Assembly (NCBI RefSeq): GCF_016598535.1
Contig: NZ_CP066779.1
Coordinates: forward strand, 4,958,053 to 5,022,052
Length of the DNA stretch: 64,000 bases
From: Rhodococcus sp. P-2
Lineage (GTDB): Bacteria; Actinomycetota; Actinomycetes; Mycobacteriales; Mycobacteriaceae
Direction: 5' to 3'
Shown in pieces: positions 8,789-17,668 of the stretch. Every line of letters starts with the position of its first letter. Within the stretch, counting starts at the first letter, position 1. The position numbers were made by a program, and so were the translations under genes. The notes under the pieces were generated by a model. It made no database searches and had not been told where the DNA came from. It was given only the letters and a program-made list of their open reading frames with translations.

Positions 8789-10218
8789 GGGTCGATGTCG
8801 GGTAGCGCCGACGCGGACGCGGCATATTCGAGTCGTCGTTGCACACCTGCGACTTCGCGCACCGCATTGCTCAGCAAGCTACGCGAGAGGGGAGTGAGTT
8901 CGGCGATCACGACTTCGTCGGTCGGGGGCCTACCCGCGGAGAATTGATCGGTCTGGTGGCGGACACGAATCTGCTGCAGCACCTCGAAAGATTCGATCAG
9001 TACCTGGGCGTCGTCGTCGAGTAGGAAACCACTTCCCGCTGCGGCTTTGAGGCGTTCGAGGGTCGAACTCGTGCGGGCGCCCACGGAAATCCCCGCCCAT
9101 CGAGCGATGTTCACGATCGGTTGGACGGCGCTGGCTTTGAGGTCGACGGTTCCGGTCCGACGCGTCATCACGTCCTTGAACGAATGGAGCTTTGCCTTGT
9201 CGCCGACCGCTTCGCGAAGGAGCAGGCGCATCACTGCCGGGTGCAGTCGCAGTTGATCCAACGCCGCAGGACGAGGATCCAACGCAGGATCGCCCGCGAC
9301 GACGCGGGCATCCCCGAGCATCGACAACATGACCAGGGCTTGGTCCTGATACGGATTGGACACCCATTTCCGCAGCGCAGTGCGCCATTGTGGGAGCGTC
9401 CGAGCAAACCTGGCCTGGGTCGCGACGGCGTTCTTGGTGTCGCGAGGGAACCCGCAGAGATCGAGGATGTCGTGGATGGTCTTCGCGGCGTCGGCTCCCT
9501 CGTGATGTGATTCGCCGCCCCACACCAGCGCACTGTCGATATCCGAAGAGGGGAGCGCTTCACGTCTGGCGACGCTGCCGAGCGACAGCCACGCGAAATC
9601 CGGTCGCTCGTCTCCGCCCACTACCAATTCGATCGCTCGCCTGACCGTCACGTCGATCAGCACCGCCAGCGTCGCACCGATGTCGAGCGGTGAGACCCGT
9701 GACGCCACCAATTCCGTCACCAGAACAGGGACCGCGCGGGCTGTTTCGACGAGGTGGGAGTCGTCCTGTGCCGTGGCGAGCGCTGCGCGCAGTTCGAAAC
9801 CCTGATTGGTGGCCGAAGTCAGGAGGTCGCTGAGTTCGAGCACACCCATCAGTGCGCCTGCCTCGGTCACGACCGGGAGATGGCGCAATCCGTACTCGAG
9901 CATGTCGGTCACGGCGTCGGCGCCCAGTCGATCCGGATCGACTGTCACTGCTGACGGCGTCATCACCGTTGATACCGGCTGGTTGCTGTCGATACCACCG
10001 ACTACCACGCGGGCACGTAGGTCACCTTCGGTGAAGATTCCGAAACCGGTTGTCTCCGTCGGGATCACAACAGCGCGGCGGCCCGCATCGGTCATCAACG
10101 TGGCGGCATCGCGGATGGTTGCCCGGCCGTCGCAGACAATTGCGGGCCCGCGCAACAGGTCTCGCACCCGGCGCATGGCGGGACTCTGCATGCCTTGCCC
10201 CGCCGAGTGCCCCGTCAT
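8785..10218 (-). CDS. CBS-domain protein with DUF294 putative nucleotidyltransferase
   Basis: A 477-residue protein. A pair of CBS domains lies at about residues 10-135 (RDAATLMTDAGRRAVVIP..., LPVVTEAGALMGVLELSDLL), giving an adenine-nucleotide-sensing module. A DUF294 nucleotidyltransferase-like domain follows (about 140-330; LSLGSVARREALPSSDID is the GSxxRxE...DxD motif), then its helical C-terminal partner. Similar proteins are GlnD-related; the substrate is unknown. It overlaps fic by GTGA and lies 49 bases after the DUF5995 gene, suggesting one minus-strand transcript. Confidence 0.87.
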   Translation of the reverse strand: MTGHSAGQGMQSPAMRRVRDLLRGPAIVCDGRATIRDAATLMTDAGRRAVVIPTETTGFGIFTEGDLRARVVVGGIDSNQPVSTVMTPSAVTVDPDRLGADAVTDMLEYGLRHLPVVTEAGALMGVLELSDLLTSATNQGFELRAALATAQDDSHLVETARAVPVLVTELVASRVSPLDIGATLAVLIDVTVRRAIELVVGGDERPDFAWLSLGSVARREALPSSDIDSALVWGGESHHEGADAAKTIHDILDLCGFPRDTKNAVATQARFARTLPQWRTALRKWVSNPYQDQALVMLSMLGDARVVAGDPALDPRPAALDQLRLHPAVMRLLLREAVGDKAKLHSFKDVMTRRTGTVDLKASAVQPIVNIARWAGISVGARTSSTLERLKAAAGSGFLLDDDAQVLIESFEVLQQIRVRHQTDQFSAGRPPTDEVVIAELTPLSRSLLSNAVREVAGVQRRLEYAASASALPDIDP

Positions 10219-10267
10219 GGGGTCATTGTCGCAGGTGTGTCCGTTTCAGGCAGCGGAGGGGGAGATG

Positions 10268-11176
10268 TCAGAGACCGCCGAGTCGCGAGAGTACGTCGAG
10301 AGCGGAATCTGCAGTACGCCAGAGCGCGTCGATCTCCTGTTCTGCGCCGGGACGTGTCTGCGGATTCTGGAGGGCGAATCCGTTGGCCAGTGTGATGGTG
10401 TTGTATCCGCTGTCGGCGGCGCGGAGCAGCAGTTCCGAGGGCTGCGAGTTTCCGGCCAATCGGTCGAGTCCTTCGCCGACGAAGTAGAACCGCCAGAGCG
10501 GCCCGAGATCGGCGTCGTACTCGGCCTTGGTGAGGGTTACGATCGAACCACCCTTGACGGCGATGGAATCGACGATCTTGTAGAAATCGGGGACATCCTC
10601 CGCAGTGGTTCCGGATGTGGCGACGGCGTGAGCGAGGTCGACGGTGAGATGGGCGTTGTAGCCGGCCATGGCGACTCGTGCCGGACTGGCGTCGCACTGA
10701 CGCGTCAGGGTGAAGTAGTTGCTCCACGCCGGATCGGTGGGAGTGCCGGTGAACTCCGCATGGACGTTCACCAGGTACCTGCGCAGCAATTCGTAGCTGA
10801 CGGAATGGGCCCACTCGTCATCGTCGAAGGCCGCAGGGTCTCGCTGCAGCGGCATCACCGCCTCGTGCTCCACAGCGTCGAGGCCGACGGAGAACAAGCC
10901 TCGCCAATCGTGGTGTGAGACGAGGATCGACGTGATCTCACGATGCCGTTCGACAGCGGTCTCCAGACGCGGTAGTCCAGCGCCGGTCAGCGTCGTGACG
11001 TCGCTGAGTTCGGCAATCCGGCCCACCTCGGCATTGCTCAGCGGGCTGCCACAGGCCGTCGAAAGACTCTCGCCCGGATCTGCGAGTGCAGAGCCGGGCG
11101 AGAGGAAGGTGGACGCGAGGAAAGTGACGGTGATGCCGAGCGCGAGCGTCAACGGATACAGCCGCATCGGTGTCAT
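10268..11176 (-). CDS. Secreted DUF5995 family protein
   Basis: A 302-residue exported protein with a signal peptide (YPLTLALGITVTFLASTFLS...ALADP, cleavage about residue 32) and a mostly helical mature part. The features HDWRGLFSVGLDAVEHEAV and NYFTLTRQCDASPARVAMAGYNAHLTVDLAHAV resemble the DUF5995 family, whose function is unknown; His and Asp residues in the second region could bind metal. It follows the RidA gene by 45 bases on the same strand. Confidence 0.8.
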   Translation of the reverse strand: MTPMRLYPLTLALGITVTFLASTFLSPGSALADPGESLSTACGSPLSNAEVGRIAELSDVTTLTGAGLPRLETAVERHREITSILVSHHDWRGLFSVGLDAVEHEAVMPLQRDPAAFDDDEWAHSVSYELLRRYLVNVHAEFTGTPTDPAWSNYFTLTRQCDASPARVAMAGYNAHLTVDLAHAVATSGTTAEDVPDFYKIVDSIAVKGGSIVTLTKAEYDADLGPLWRFYFVGEGLDRLAGNSQPSELLLRAADSGYNTITLANGFALQNPQTRPGAEQEIDALWRTADSALDVLSRLGGL

Positions 11177-11221
11177 CGGCTCAGACTAGGCGCCCACTTT
11201 CGCAAATGTCCGGATTGGCGA

Positions 11222-11602
11222 TCAGCTGATAACCGCGTCGGCCTCGATCTCGATGAGCAGAGCGGGGTCGATCAGCGAGCTGACCTCGAGGATCGTGGTG
11301 GCGGGACGAATTTCGCCGAACACTTCGCCGTGGGCGAGAGCGGCCTGCTCCCACTGCGTCATGTCGCGAAGGTACATGCGAGTGCGGATGACGTCGCCGA
11401 GGGTGGCGCCTGCCTCGGCCAGTGCTGCCTTGATGGTTTCGAGCGCTGCGCGAGTCTGATCGGTGAGGGTCTCACCAGGAGCGGTGGTGCCGGAGACTGC
11501 GATCTGGTTACCGATGCGCACGGCGCGGGAGTAACCGATCTTCGGTTCCCATTCGGAACCGGACGAAATGTTGATTCTGTTCGGCGTGCTTGTGTTCGAC
11601 AT
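11222..11602 (-). CDS. RidA/YjgF/UK114 family enamine-imine deaminase
   Basis: A 126-residue Rid-family protein. Members hydrolyse reactive enamine/imine intermediates from PLP enzymes. It shows RAVRIGNQIAVSGTTAPG, the central QTRAALETIKAALAEAGATLGDVIRTRMYLRD, and a C-terminal SSLIDPALLIEIEADAVI. The canonical Arg of the active site is present in VIRTRMYL. ATG 11602 is divergent from the radical SAM gene, with 98 bases between them that include a LexA-type box. Confidence 0.92.
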   Translation of the reverse strand: MSNTSTPNRINISSGSEWEPKIGYSRAVRIGNQIAVSGTTAPGETLTDQTRAALETIKAALAEAGATLGDVIRTRMYLRDMTQWEQAALAHGEVFGEIRPATTILEVSSLIDPALLIEIEADAVIS

Positions 11603-11675
11603 GCGAGGAATTGTGCCAACAACTCACCGGCCGTGGTGAGGCACGGTCGGCTATTCGCTTCATCTTGACATAGCT

Positions 11676-11691
11676 TAGAACAAGTGTTCGA
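11676..11691. promoter_or_regulatory. LexA/SOS-type box before the radical SAM gene
   Basis: TAGAACAAGTGTTCGA matches the actinobacterial SOS-box form TCGAAC-N4-GTTCGA at 11 of 12 defined positions (second base differs). It is 9 bases before the ATG at 11701, and a TTGACA hexamer (11665-11670) lies just upstream, so LexA binding here would block transcription of the radical SAM gene. The divergent RidA gene could also be affected. Confidence 0.65.
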
Positions 11692-11700
11692 CTTGGGGCC

Positions 11701-12738
11701 ATGAGGTGGTCGGGTCAGGCATTGGATGCAGATGACGGAGCGCTACCCGGACTCGAACGGGCCGGGTTGGTGCGCTCCGTGCAGACTCCCGAGTTCGAGG
11801 GAATCACGTTTCACGAGGTGCTCTGCAAGAGCGCGCTCAACAAGATGCCCGAAGAGTCGACGTTGCCGTTCAGCTTCACCGTCAACGCTTTTCGTGGTTG
11901 CTCGCACGCATGCCGATATTGCTTCGCGAGACCGAGTCACGAGTATCTCGACCTCGACGCCGGCGCGGATTTCGACTCCCAAGTGGTCGTGAAGACGAAC
12001 ATCGCCGCGGTGCTCCGTAAGGAGTTGGCGCGAAAGTCCTGGAAACGGGAGGCGGTGGCACTGGGCACCAACACAGATCCCTATCAGCGAGCCGAGGGCC
12101 GATACCGCTTGATGCCCGGCATCATTCGCGCGTTGACCGAATCGGGAACTCCCTTCTCGATCTTGACGAAGGGAACTCTGCTCCGACGGGATCTGCCGCT
12201 GTTGAAAATGGCGGCGGCGCAGGTCGACGTCGGAATCGGAGTGTCGTTGGCGATCAACGACGCAGCCCTTCAGAAGCAGATCGAGCCTGGTACCCCGTCG
12301 CCGCGGGCGCGTCTCGAGATGATCCGCGCCATCACCGATGCCGGATTCTCGTGCAATGTCATGGTGGCGCCGGTCATTCCGTTCCTCACCGATTCCACCA
12401 GTCACCTCGACGGTCTGTTCGAGGCACTGTCGGAGGCAGGCGCGAGCAGCGTGACGGTCTTTCCGATGCACCTGCGCGGGAGTACTCGGGGTTGGTTCAT
12501 GAATTGGCTTGCTCAGGAACACCCGGCGCTCATCCGTCGCTACCGCGAGCTGTACGGGCGGGGTGCGTATGTCACGCCCGAGTACAAGCGCTGGCTTGCA
12601 AGCCGTGTCGAGCCACTGGTCGAGCGTCATGGGTTGGGTGGTCGCTCGGAGCATCGAGACGTCAGTGCAGCCGGCATCGAATCGCGCGAGGCGCCTCGGG
12701 AACTGGTGGGTGCGGGAGCAGCTCTTACCTTGTTCTGA
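11701..12738 (+). CDS. Rv2578c-like radical SAM protein
   Basis: A 345-residue radical SAM enzyme. The iron-sulfur motif CSHACRYC has Cys at residues 67, 71 and 74 (CxxxCxxC), in the context FRGCSHACRYCFARPSHEYLDLD, and the C-terminal region RRYRELYGRGAYVTPEYKRWL is characteristic of the Rv2578c family, related to SplB-like proteins. The reaction is unknown. The N-terminus MRWSGQALDADDGALPGLER matches the usual family start. A LexA-type box overlaps its promoter region, so damage induction is likely. The hen1 gene follows after 58 bases without a strong terminator. Confidence 0.9.
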   Translation: MRWSGQALDADDGALPGLERAGLVRSVQTPEFEGITFHEVLCKSALNKMPEESTLPFSFTVNAFRGCSHACRYCFARPSHEYLDLDAGADFDSQVVVKTNIAAVLRKELARKSWKREAVALGTNTDPYQRAEGRYRLMPGIIRALTESGTPFSILTKGTLLRRDLPLLKMAAAQVDVGIGVSLAINDAALQKQIEPGTPSPRARLEMIRAITDAGFSCNVMVAPVIPFLTDSTSHLDGLFEALSEAGASSVTVFPMHLRGSTRGWFMNWLAQEHPALIRRYRELYGRGAYVTPEYKRWLASRVEPLVERHGLGGRSEHRDVSAAGIESREAPRELVGAGAALTLF

Positions 12739-12796
12739 CGGCCGTGGGCGCGTAAATCGGAGGCGCCCCGGACGTTTGCCGGGCTACATTCGCCTG

Positions 12797-14200
12797 GTGC
12801 TACTCACACTGACGTCCACCCCGACCTCGCAGACTCCTGATGCGACCGCGTTGAGCTACCTGCTGCACAAACATCCCGACCGCGTGCAAAGCTTCGACTT
12901 GGCGATCGGCACCGCCACGGTTCTGTACCCGGAGTCCTCGGCCGAGAAGACAACTGTGGCAGTGATTGTGGACGTCGACCCCATCGAACTTGTGCAGAGT
13001 AGGTATCGACGCGGCAAGAGTGGCGACAACTTTTCGCTGGGGGAGTACGTCAACGATCGGCCGTATGCGGCGTCGTCCATCCTCTCGGTTGCCCTGTCGA
13101 AGCTGTTTCGCACCGCGTTGACGGGAACGTGCAAGTCACACCCGGAACTCGTCGGAGCCGAACTCGCGTTGACCGTCTCGATTCCGGTGGTTCCGTGTGG
13201 CGGCGATGCGGATTTGCCTCGTCGGCTGTTCGAGCCGCTGGGCTGGGATGTAACCGCGATACCGGTGCAGCTTGATCCGCACCTGCCGACGTGGGGAAAC
13301 TCCGACTTCGTATCGCTGACGCTCACCGGGGAACACACGGTGCAGAGCGCCCTGCGGCACCTCTACGTGCTGTTGCCGGTCCTCGACGACGTGAAGCACT
13401 ACTGGGTGGGACCCGACGAGGCAGACAAATTGATCCGCGTCGCTGGAGAGTGGTTGGCGTCGCATCCGGATTCCGCGCTGATCATGTCCCGCTACCTGGC
13501 TCGTCGACGCGACCTGGTCGAATCGGTGGTCGATCGACTGATTCCCGAACAAGCCGAGGCGCAGATCGAAGTACCGCGACCGGATCCGCCGCTGGCGAGG
13601 CTTCGCGTCGACGCAGTGTCGGCGACGCTTCAGCGACTGCCCGTGCGAACGATCGTCGACATCGGTTGCGGCGAAGGGAAACTGATCGAGGCACTGATGC
13701 CGCACGCTCGATTCGACAAACTTGTCGGGGTGGACGTGAGCGCGCGCGAACTGACGCGTGCGCAGCGGAGATTGAAGTTCACCGAAATGTCCGACGTCCA
13801 GCGTGAACGGGTGTCTTTGATGCAGTCGTCGGCGACTTACCGCGATGCACGGATGAAAGGCTTCGACGCAGCCGTGCACATGGAAGTGATCGAGCATGTC
13901 GATGCTGCGCGGTTGCCTGCCCTGGTCAGATCGGTCTTCGTGGACGCAGCACCGCAGTACGTGCTGATGACAACTCCGAATGCCGACTACAACGTGCTGT
14001 ATCCGGCGTTGGCGGAGGGAGAGTTCAGGCACCCGGACCACAGGTTCGAGTTCTCCCGAACCCAATTCGGCGACTGGGCAACCGAAACGGCCCGAGCCTA
14101 CGGGTATTCCGTGGAGTTCGAATTCGTCGGAGCCATCGATCCGGCCCTCGGCGGGCCGACTCAGATGGCGATCTTCACGAAGGAGGCACGAACGTCATGA
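12797..14200 (+). CDS. hen1: Bacterial Hen1, 3'-terminal RNA ribose 2'-O-methyltransferase
   Basis: A 467-residue protein. The N-terminal half is the bacterial Hen1 specific domain (starts LLTLTSTPTSQTPDATALSYLLHKHPDRVQSF). The C-terminal half is a methyltransferase with the SAM site DIGCGEGKLIEAL at about residue 288 and the metal-dependent motif HMEVIEHVD (ExxEH) near residue 360. It methylates the 2'-OH at the 3' end of cleaved RNA before Pnkp seals it, protecting against renewed cutting. GTG 12797 is the probable start. Its stop overlaps the pnkp start (ATGA at 14197). Confidence 0.93.
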   Translation: MLLTLTSTPTSQTPDATALSYLLHKHPDRVQSFDLAIGTATVLYPESSAEKTTVAVIVDVDPIELVQSRYRRGKSGDNFSLGEYVNDRPYAASSILSVALSKLFRTALTGTCKSHPELVGAELALTVSIPVVPCGGDADLPRRLFEPLGWDVTAIPVQLDPHLPTWGNSDFVSLTLTGEHTVQSALRHLYVLLPVLDDVKHYWVGPDEADKLIRVAGEWLASHPDSALIMSRYLARRRDLVESVVDRLIPEQAEAQIEVPRPDPPLARLRVDAVSATLQRLPVRTIVDIGCGEGKLIEALMPHARFDKLVGVDVSARELTRAQRRLKFTEMSDVQRERVSLMQSSATYRDARMKGFDAAVHMEVIEHVDAARLPALVRSVFVDAAPQYVLMTTPNADYNVLYPALAEGEFRHPDHRFEFSRTQFGDWATETARAYGYSVEFEFVGAIDPALGGPTQMAIFTKEARTS

Positions 14201-16740
14201 CGGTGTACGAGATTCCAGACCTCGCTCTTGTAGTACTCATCGGTGTCAGTGGCTCGGGAAAGTCGACCTTCGCGGCGCGTCACTTCGGTGACTTCGAAAC
14301 TCTCTCGAGTGACACCTTCCGTGGGTGGGTCAGTGACGATCCGAACTCACAGGAATCGACGTCCGACGCTTTCGAAGTGCTGGAGTTCGTCGCAGCCAAG
14401 CGTCTGCGACGCGGACGTCTCACGGTTGTCGACGCGACCAACGTCCAGCCCGCTGCGCGCAAGCGGCTCGTTGCGTTGGCACGCGAGCACGACATACTGC
14501 CGGTGGCAGTCGTGCTCGATGTTCCGGAATCGGTGTGTTCGGCACGAAACGACGCTCGCTCTGATCGGACGTTCGGACGCGACGTCATTCGCCGCCAGCA
14601 CCAACAGTTGACTCGCTCGCTCCGAGGTTTGGGTAAGGAAGGTTTCCGTTCGGTTCACATCCTCAGAGGTGAGGACGCGGTTTCCGAAGCCACATTCTCG
14701 CGCCACCCGCTGCGCAGCGATCTGCGTGTCGAGCATGGCCCGTTCGACGTCATCGGCGACGTCCACGGATGTCGAAGTGAGCTCGAGTCGCTCCTCGTGA
14801 AACTCGGCTACACCCTCGACTACGGGACGGATGGCCGGGCTGTCGATGCGGTGCCGCCGGACGGGCGAACTGCCGTCTTCCTCGGGGACTACGTGGATCG
14901 GGGACCGGACTCGGTCGGTGTGCTGCGTCTGGTCATGGGGATGGTCGCGGCGGGACATGCGATAGCAGTTCCGGGTAACCACGAGAACAAACTCGTCAAA
15001 GCGCTTCGGGGTAAGAAGGTCACGGCCAGTCACGGACTGGCCGAGACGCTCGAGCAGCTTGCCGCCGAGTCGGCGGAGTTCCGCGAAAGCGTCGTCGACT
15101 TCTGTGACGGCCTCGTGGCGCACCTCGTCCTGGACGACGGCAAACTCGTCGTCGCACACGCCGGTCTCAAGGAGGACTACCACAACAGGGCGTCCGGCCG
15201 GGTGCGAAGCTTTGCGCTCTACGGTGAAACCACCGGTGAGACTGACGAATTCGGCTTGCCTGTTCGATACCCGTGGGGGCAGGACTACCGAGGATCAGCC
15301 ATGGTCCTCTACGGTCACACGCCGGTGCTCGAGGTGGAATGGATCAACAACACCGCGTGCCTCGATACCGGGTGCGTCTTCGGTGGATCCCTCACCGCTC
15401 TTCGATACCCGGAACGAGAGATCGTGTCGGTTCCGGCGGAGCGGGTTTGGTACGAGCCGGTGGTGCCGCTGGCTGCGCCGACTCGCGATCCGGATGTGCT
15501 CGATCTCGCCGACGTCCTCGAAACGACCGGCGTCGACACCGAACTGCGCGGGCGAGTGTCCGTTCGCACCGACAACGCCGCCGGCGCCTTGGAAGTGATG
15601 AGCCGATTCGCGGTCGCCCCGCAATGGCTGCGGTACCTACCGCCGACCATGGCGCCCTGCGCGACGGCTCAGTCCGACGACTATCTGGAACACCCGTCGA
15701 CCGCGTTCGACGCATACCGGGCCGGCGGAATCGGAACAGTGATCTGCGAAGAGAAGCACATGGGTTCGCGGGCAGTGGTGCTCGTGTGCCGTGATCGATC
15801 GGTTGCTCAGTCCCGCTTCGACGCACCGGATTCGCTCACCGGGATGGTGCACACCCGCACCGGCCGTCAGTTCTTCGGCGACGGCCTGACTCAGCAGTTG
15901 ATCGACGACATCGCCGCCGCAGCCACAGCAGCGGGGTTGTGGGAAGAGTTGGGCACCGACTGGCTGCTCCTCGACTGCGAACTGTTGCCGTGGAACGTCA
16001 AAGCGGAGGGTCTGCTGCGCTCGCAGTACGCGTCGGTCGCGGCGGCAGGGCGATCAGACCTCGCCGCTCGCGAGGCCGTGTTGGCGCAGGCAGGTTCGCG
16101 GGGCCTGGACGTGGCGGAAATGTTCGAACAGACAACTGTTCGGGCTGCCAGTATCGACCGCTTCGGTGAGGCCTACCGACGGTATGTGTGGCCGACGAAC
16201 GGACTGGACGGCGTCACCATCGCGCCCTTCCAGATTCTTGCGACCGAGGGCCAGTCGTACGGGGAACGGGATCACGAATGGCACCTCGGTATTTCGGACC
16301 GCCTGGCCGCGGCCGACCCGAATCGATTTACCACCACGCGTCGACTGGTAGTCGATCTCGGTTCCGAGGACTCGGTGTCCGAAGCGACGAAGTGGTGGGA
16401 GTCACTGACCGCTGACGGTGGTGAGGGGATGGTCGTCAAACCTCTGGCGAATCAGATCCACGGACCGCGGGGGTACAACGCGAAGGTACAACCGGGCATC
16501 AAGGTTCGCGGCCGGGAGTACCTGCGATTGATCTACGGTGCCGACTACCTCGAACCGTCGACGCTTGCTCGGCTACGCAATCGCAACCTCGGGCACAAGC
16601 AGTCGATGGCGCTGCGCGAGTACGCGCTCGGCATGGAGGCAGTCTCCAGGCTCGTCGACCGTGAACCTTTGTGGCGAGCGCACCAGGCCGTGTTCGCGGT
16701 GTTGGCTCTCGAATCGGAGCCGGTCGACCCGCGGTTGTGA
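14197..16740 (+). CDS. pnkp: Polynucleotide kinase-phosphatase-ligase Pnkp (RNA repair)
   Basis: An 847-residue three-domain enzyme. The 5' kinase has P-loop GVSGSGKST at residues 16-24. The central metallophosphoesterase has DVHG at 188-191, GDYVDRGP with Asp231, and GNHEN with His262. The C-terminal adenylyltransferase has EEKHMGSRAV with the nucleotidyl lysine about residue 520. With Hen1 it heals and seals broken RNAs, such as tRNAs cut by ribotoxins. All catalytic motifs are intact and the length is normal. The overlap with hen1 shows coupled translation. Confidence 0.95.
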   Translation: MTVYEIPDLALVVLIGVSGSGKSTFAARHFGDFETLSSDTFRGWVSDDPNSQESTSDAFEVLEFVAAKRLRRGRLTVVDATNVQPAARKRLVALAREHDILPVAVVLDVPESVCSARNDARSDRTFGRDVIRRQHQQLTRSLRGLGKEGFRSVHILRGEDAVSEATFSRHPLRSDLRVEHGPFDVIGDVHGCRSELESLLVKLGYTLDYGTDGRAVDAVPPDGRTAVFLGDYVDRGPDSVGVLRLVMGMVAAGHAIAVPGNHENKLVKALRGKKVTASHGLAETLEQLAAESAEFRESVVDFCDGLVAHLVLDDGKLVVAHAGLKEDYHNRASGRVRSFALYGETTGETDEFGLPVRYPWGQDYRGSAMVLYGHTPVLEVEWINNTACLDTGCVFGGSLTALRYPEREIVSVPAERVWYEPVVPLAAPTRDPDVLDLADVLETTGVDTELRGRVSVRTDNAAGALEVMSRFAVAPQWLRYLPPTMAPCATAQSDDYLEHPSTAFDAYRAGGIGTVICEEKHMGSRAVVLVCRDRSVAQSRFDAPDSLTGMVHTRTGRQFFGDGLTQQLIDDIAAAATAAGLWEELGTDWLLLDCELLPWNVKAEGLLRSQYASVAAAGRSDLAAREAVLAQAGSRGLDVAEMFEQTTVRAASIDRFGEAYRRYVWPTNGLDGVTIAPFQILATEGQSYGERDHEWHLGISDRLAAADPNRFTTTRRLVVDLGSEDSVSEATKWWESLTADGGEGMVVKPLANQIHGPRGYNAKVQPGIKVRGREYLRLIYGADYLEPSTLARLRNRNLGHKQSMALREYALGMEAVSRLVDREPLWRAHQAVFAVLALESEPVDPRL

Positions 16741-16776
16741 CGGCCGGTGCCGGGGCTCGGATTGATACCGTCGGGT

Positions 16777-16980
16777 ATGGGTGTGATTACTCGCTTGGAC
16801 GGTTTCAACCGACGCCATCCGTGGAGTCACAACGATCACTACGGCCGGTGGATTCTACGTAATCTGCGCGGGGTCAGGTCCGCTCGTGCTCTCGACGTGG
16901 GGTGCGGGACGGGCAATCTGATCGAACTCTTGCGTCGGCGGTTCGACGTGGTGGTCGGTGTGGAACCCGACCCCACGACC
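16777..16980 (+). pseudogene. Truncated class I SAM-dependent methyltransferase (N-terminus only)
   Basis: From ATG 16777 the frame encodes a normal methyltransferase beginning (LDGFNRRHPWSHNDHYGRWI) with SAM motif I ALDVGCGTGNLIELL and motif II VVGVEPDP. After about residue 68 the similarity stops, and the frame continues to 17451 only as antisense of the MFS gene. The typical family length is about 200 residues or more, so most of the fold is missing. It follows pnkp by 36 bases. The break coincides with the loss of the 3' half of the convergent MFS gene, pointing to one deletion. Confidence 0.75.
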
Positions 16981-17598
16981 TGGTGTCGGCTTCGGTTTGT
17001 CTCGCTTGTTCCGATGGCGCTGGTCGACCGGCATCTCAGGCAGCGCACGATGCAGCGAGAAAGCGATGATCACTGCCACCACACCGATTGCCGCCGACGC
17101 AGTTCGCCAACCCCAGGATTGGCCGATCGCCGAGGAAAGTGGACCCCCGAGAACAAAAGCGAGAGACGTTCCGGCATACACCATCGCGATTGCCTTGCCC
17201 TGTTGTCCGCGCGGAACCAGGGTGGCTGCGACCGGGGCAACGACAGCCCAGAACACTCCGTGCGTCGCAGCGCAGAGCAATCGTCCGATCACCAGCATCG
17301 GATAGTTGACGGCGCACGCTGCGACCAGTTGCGACACCGCGAGGGTGGCCACCGTCAGAACGACGACGCGTCGGCGCGGCCAGGTTTTGACCGCTCCGAT
17401 CAGCGGAAGAGTCAAGGCCGCGACACCGTATGCGTAGAAGGTCAGCAGTAGGCCGACACGCCCTTCGGTGACGTCGAGGTCCGTCGAGATTTCGCTGAGC
17501 AGTCCAACGGGGAGCATTTCGGCCGTCACGTAGGCGAAGGCTGCTCCGGCCAGGGTCATCAGCCGGAGCGTGGTTGCCTTGGGCAGTCGAGCGGTCAT
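16855..17598 (-). pseudogene. Truncated MFS transporter (first six membrane helices)
   Basis: From ATG 17598 the protein has a good MFS N-terminal half: MTLAGAAFAYVTAEMLPVGLL, GVAALTLPLIGAVKTWPRRRVVV, the loop-type sequence and about six membrane helices, up to HRALPEMPVDQRH near residue 200. The remaining frame to 16855 is antisense of the methyltransferase remnant. MFS carriers of this type (arabinose-efflux/DHA1) have about 400 residues and 12 helices, so half is gone and function is unlikely. It is divergent from the LacI gene, with palindromes between them, so LacI probably once controlled this transporter. Confidence 0.75.
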
Positions 17599-17607
17599 GT
17601 TGTGTAA

Positions 17608-17626
17608 CGATACATGTATCGATACA
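17608..17626. promoter_or_regulatory. Overlapping palindromic operators for the LacI-family regulator
   Basis: CGATACATGTATCG (17608-17621) and TGTATCGATACA (17615-17626) are both perfect palindromes that share 7 bases. They lie 10 bases before the MFS ATG (17598) and 43 bases before the lacI ATG. Overlapping dyads in a divergent LacI/transporter gap are typical operator placement. Confidence 0.65.
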
Positions 17627-17668
17627 CACCTGCGCAATCGATATTTTGCACTCGCTATGCTGATGCTC

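Noticed and set aside
12739..12796. Terminator between the radical SAM gene and hen1
   Set aside because: Only a weak 5-bp CCCGG/CCGGG stem without T tract was found.
16900..17000. Insertion sequence at the methyltransferase/MFS scar
   Set aside because: No transposase gene, terminal inverted repeats or target duplication were visible; a simple deletion explains it.
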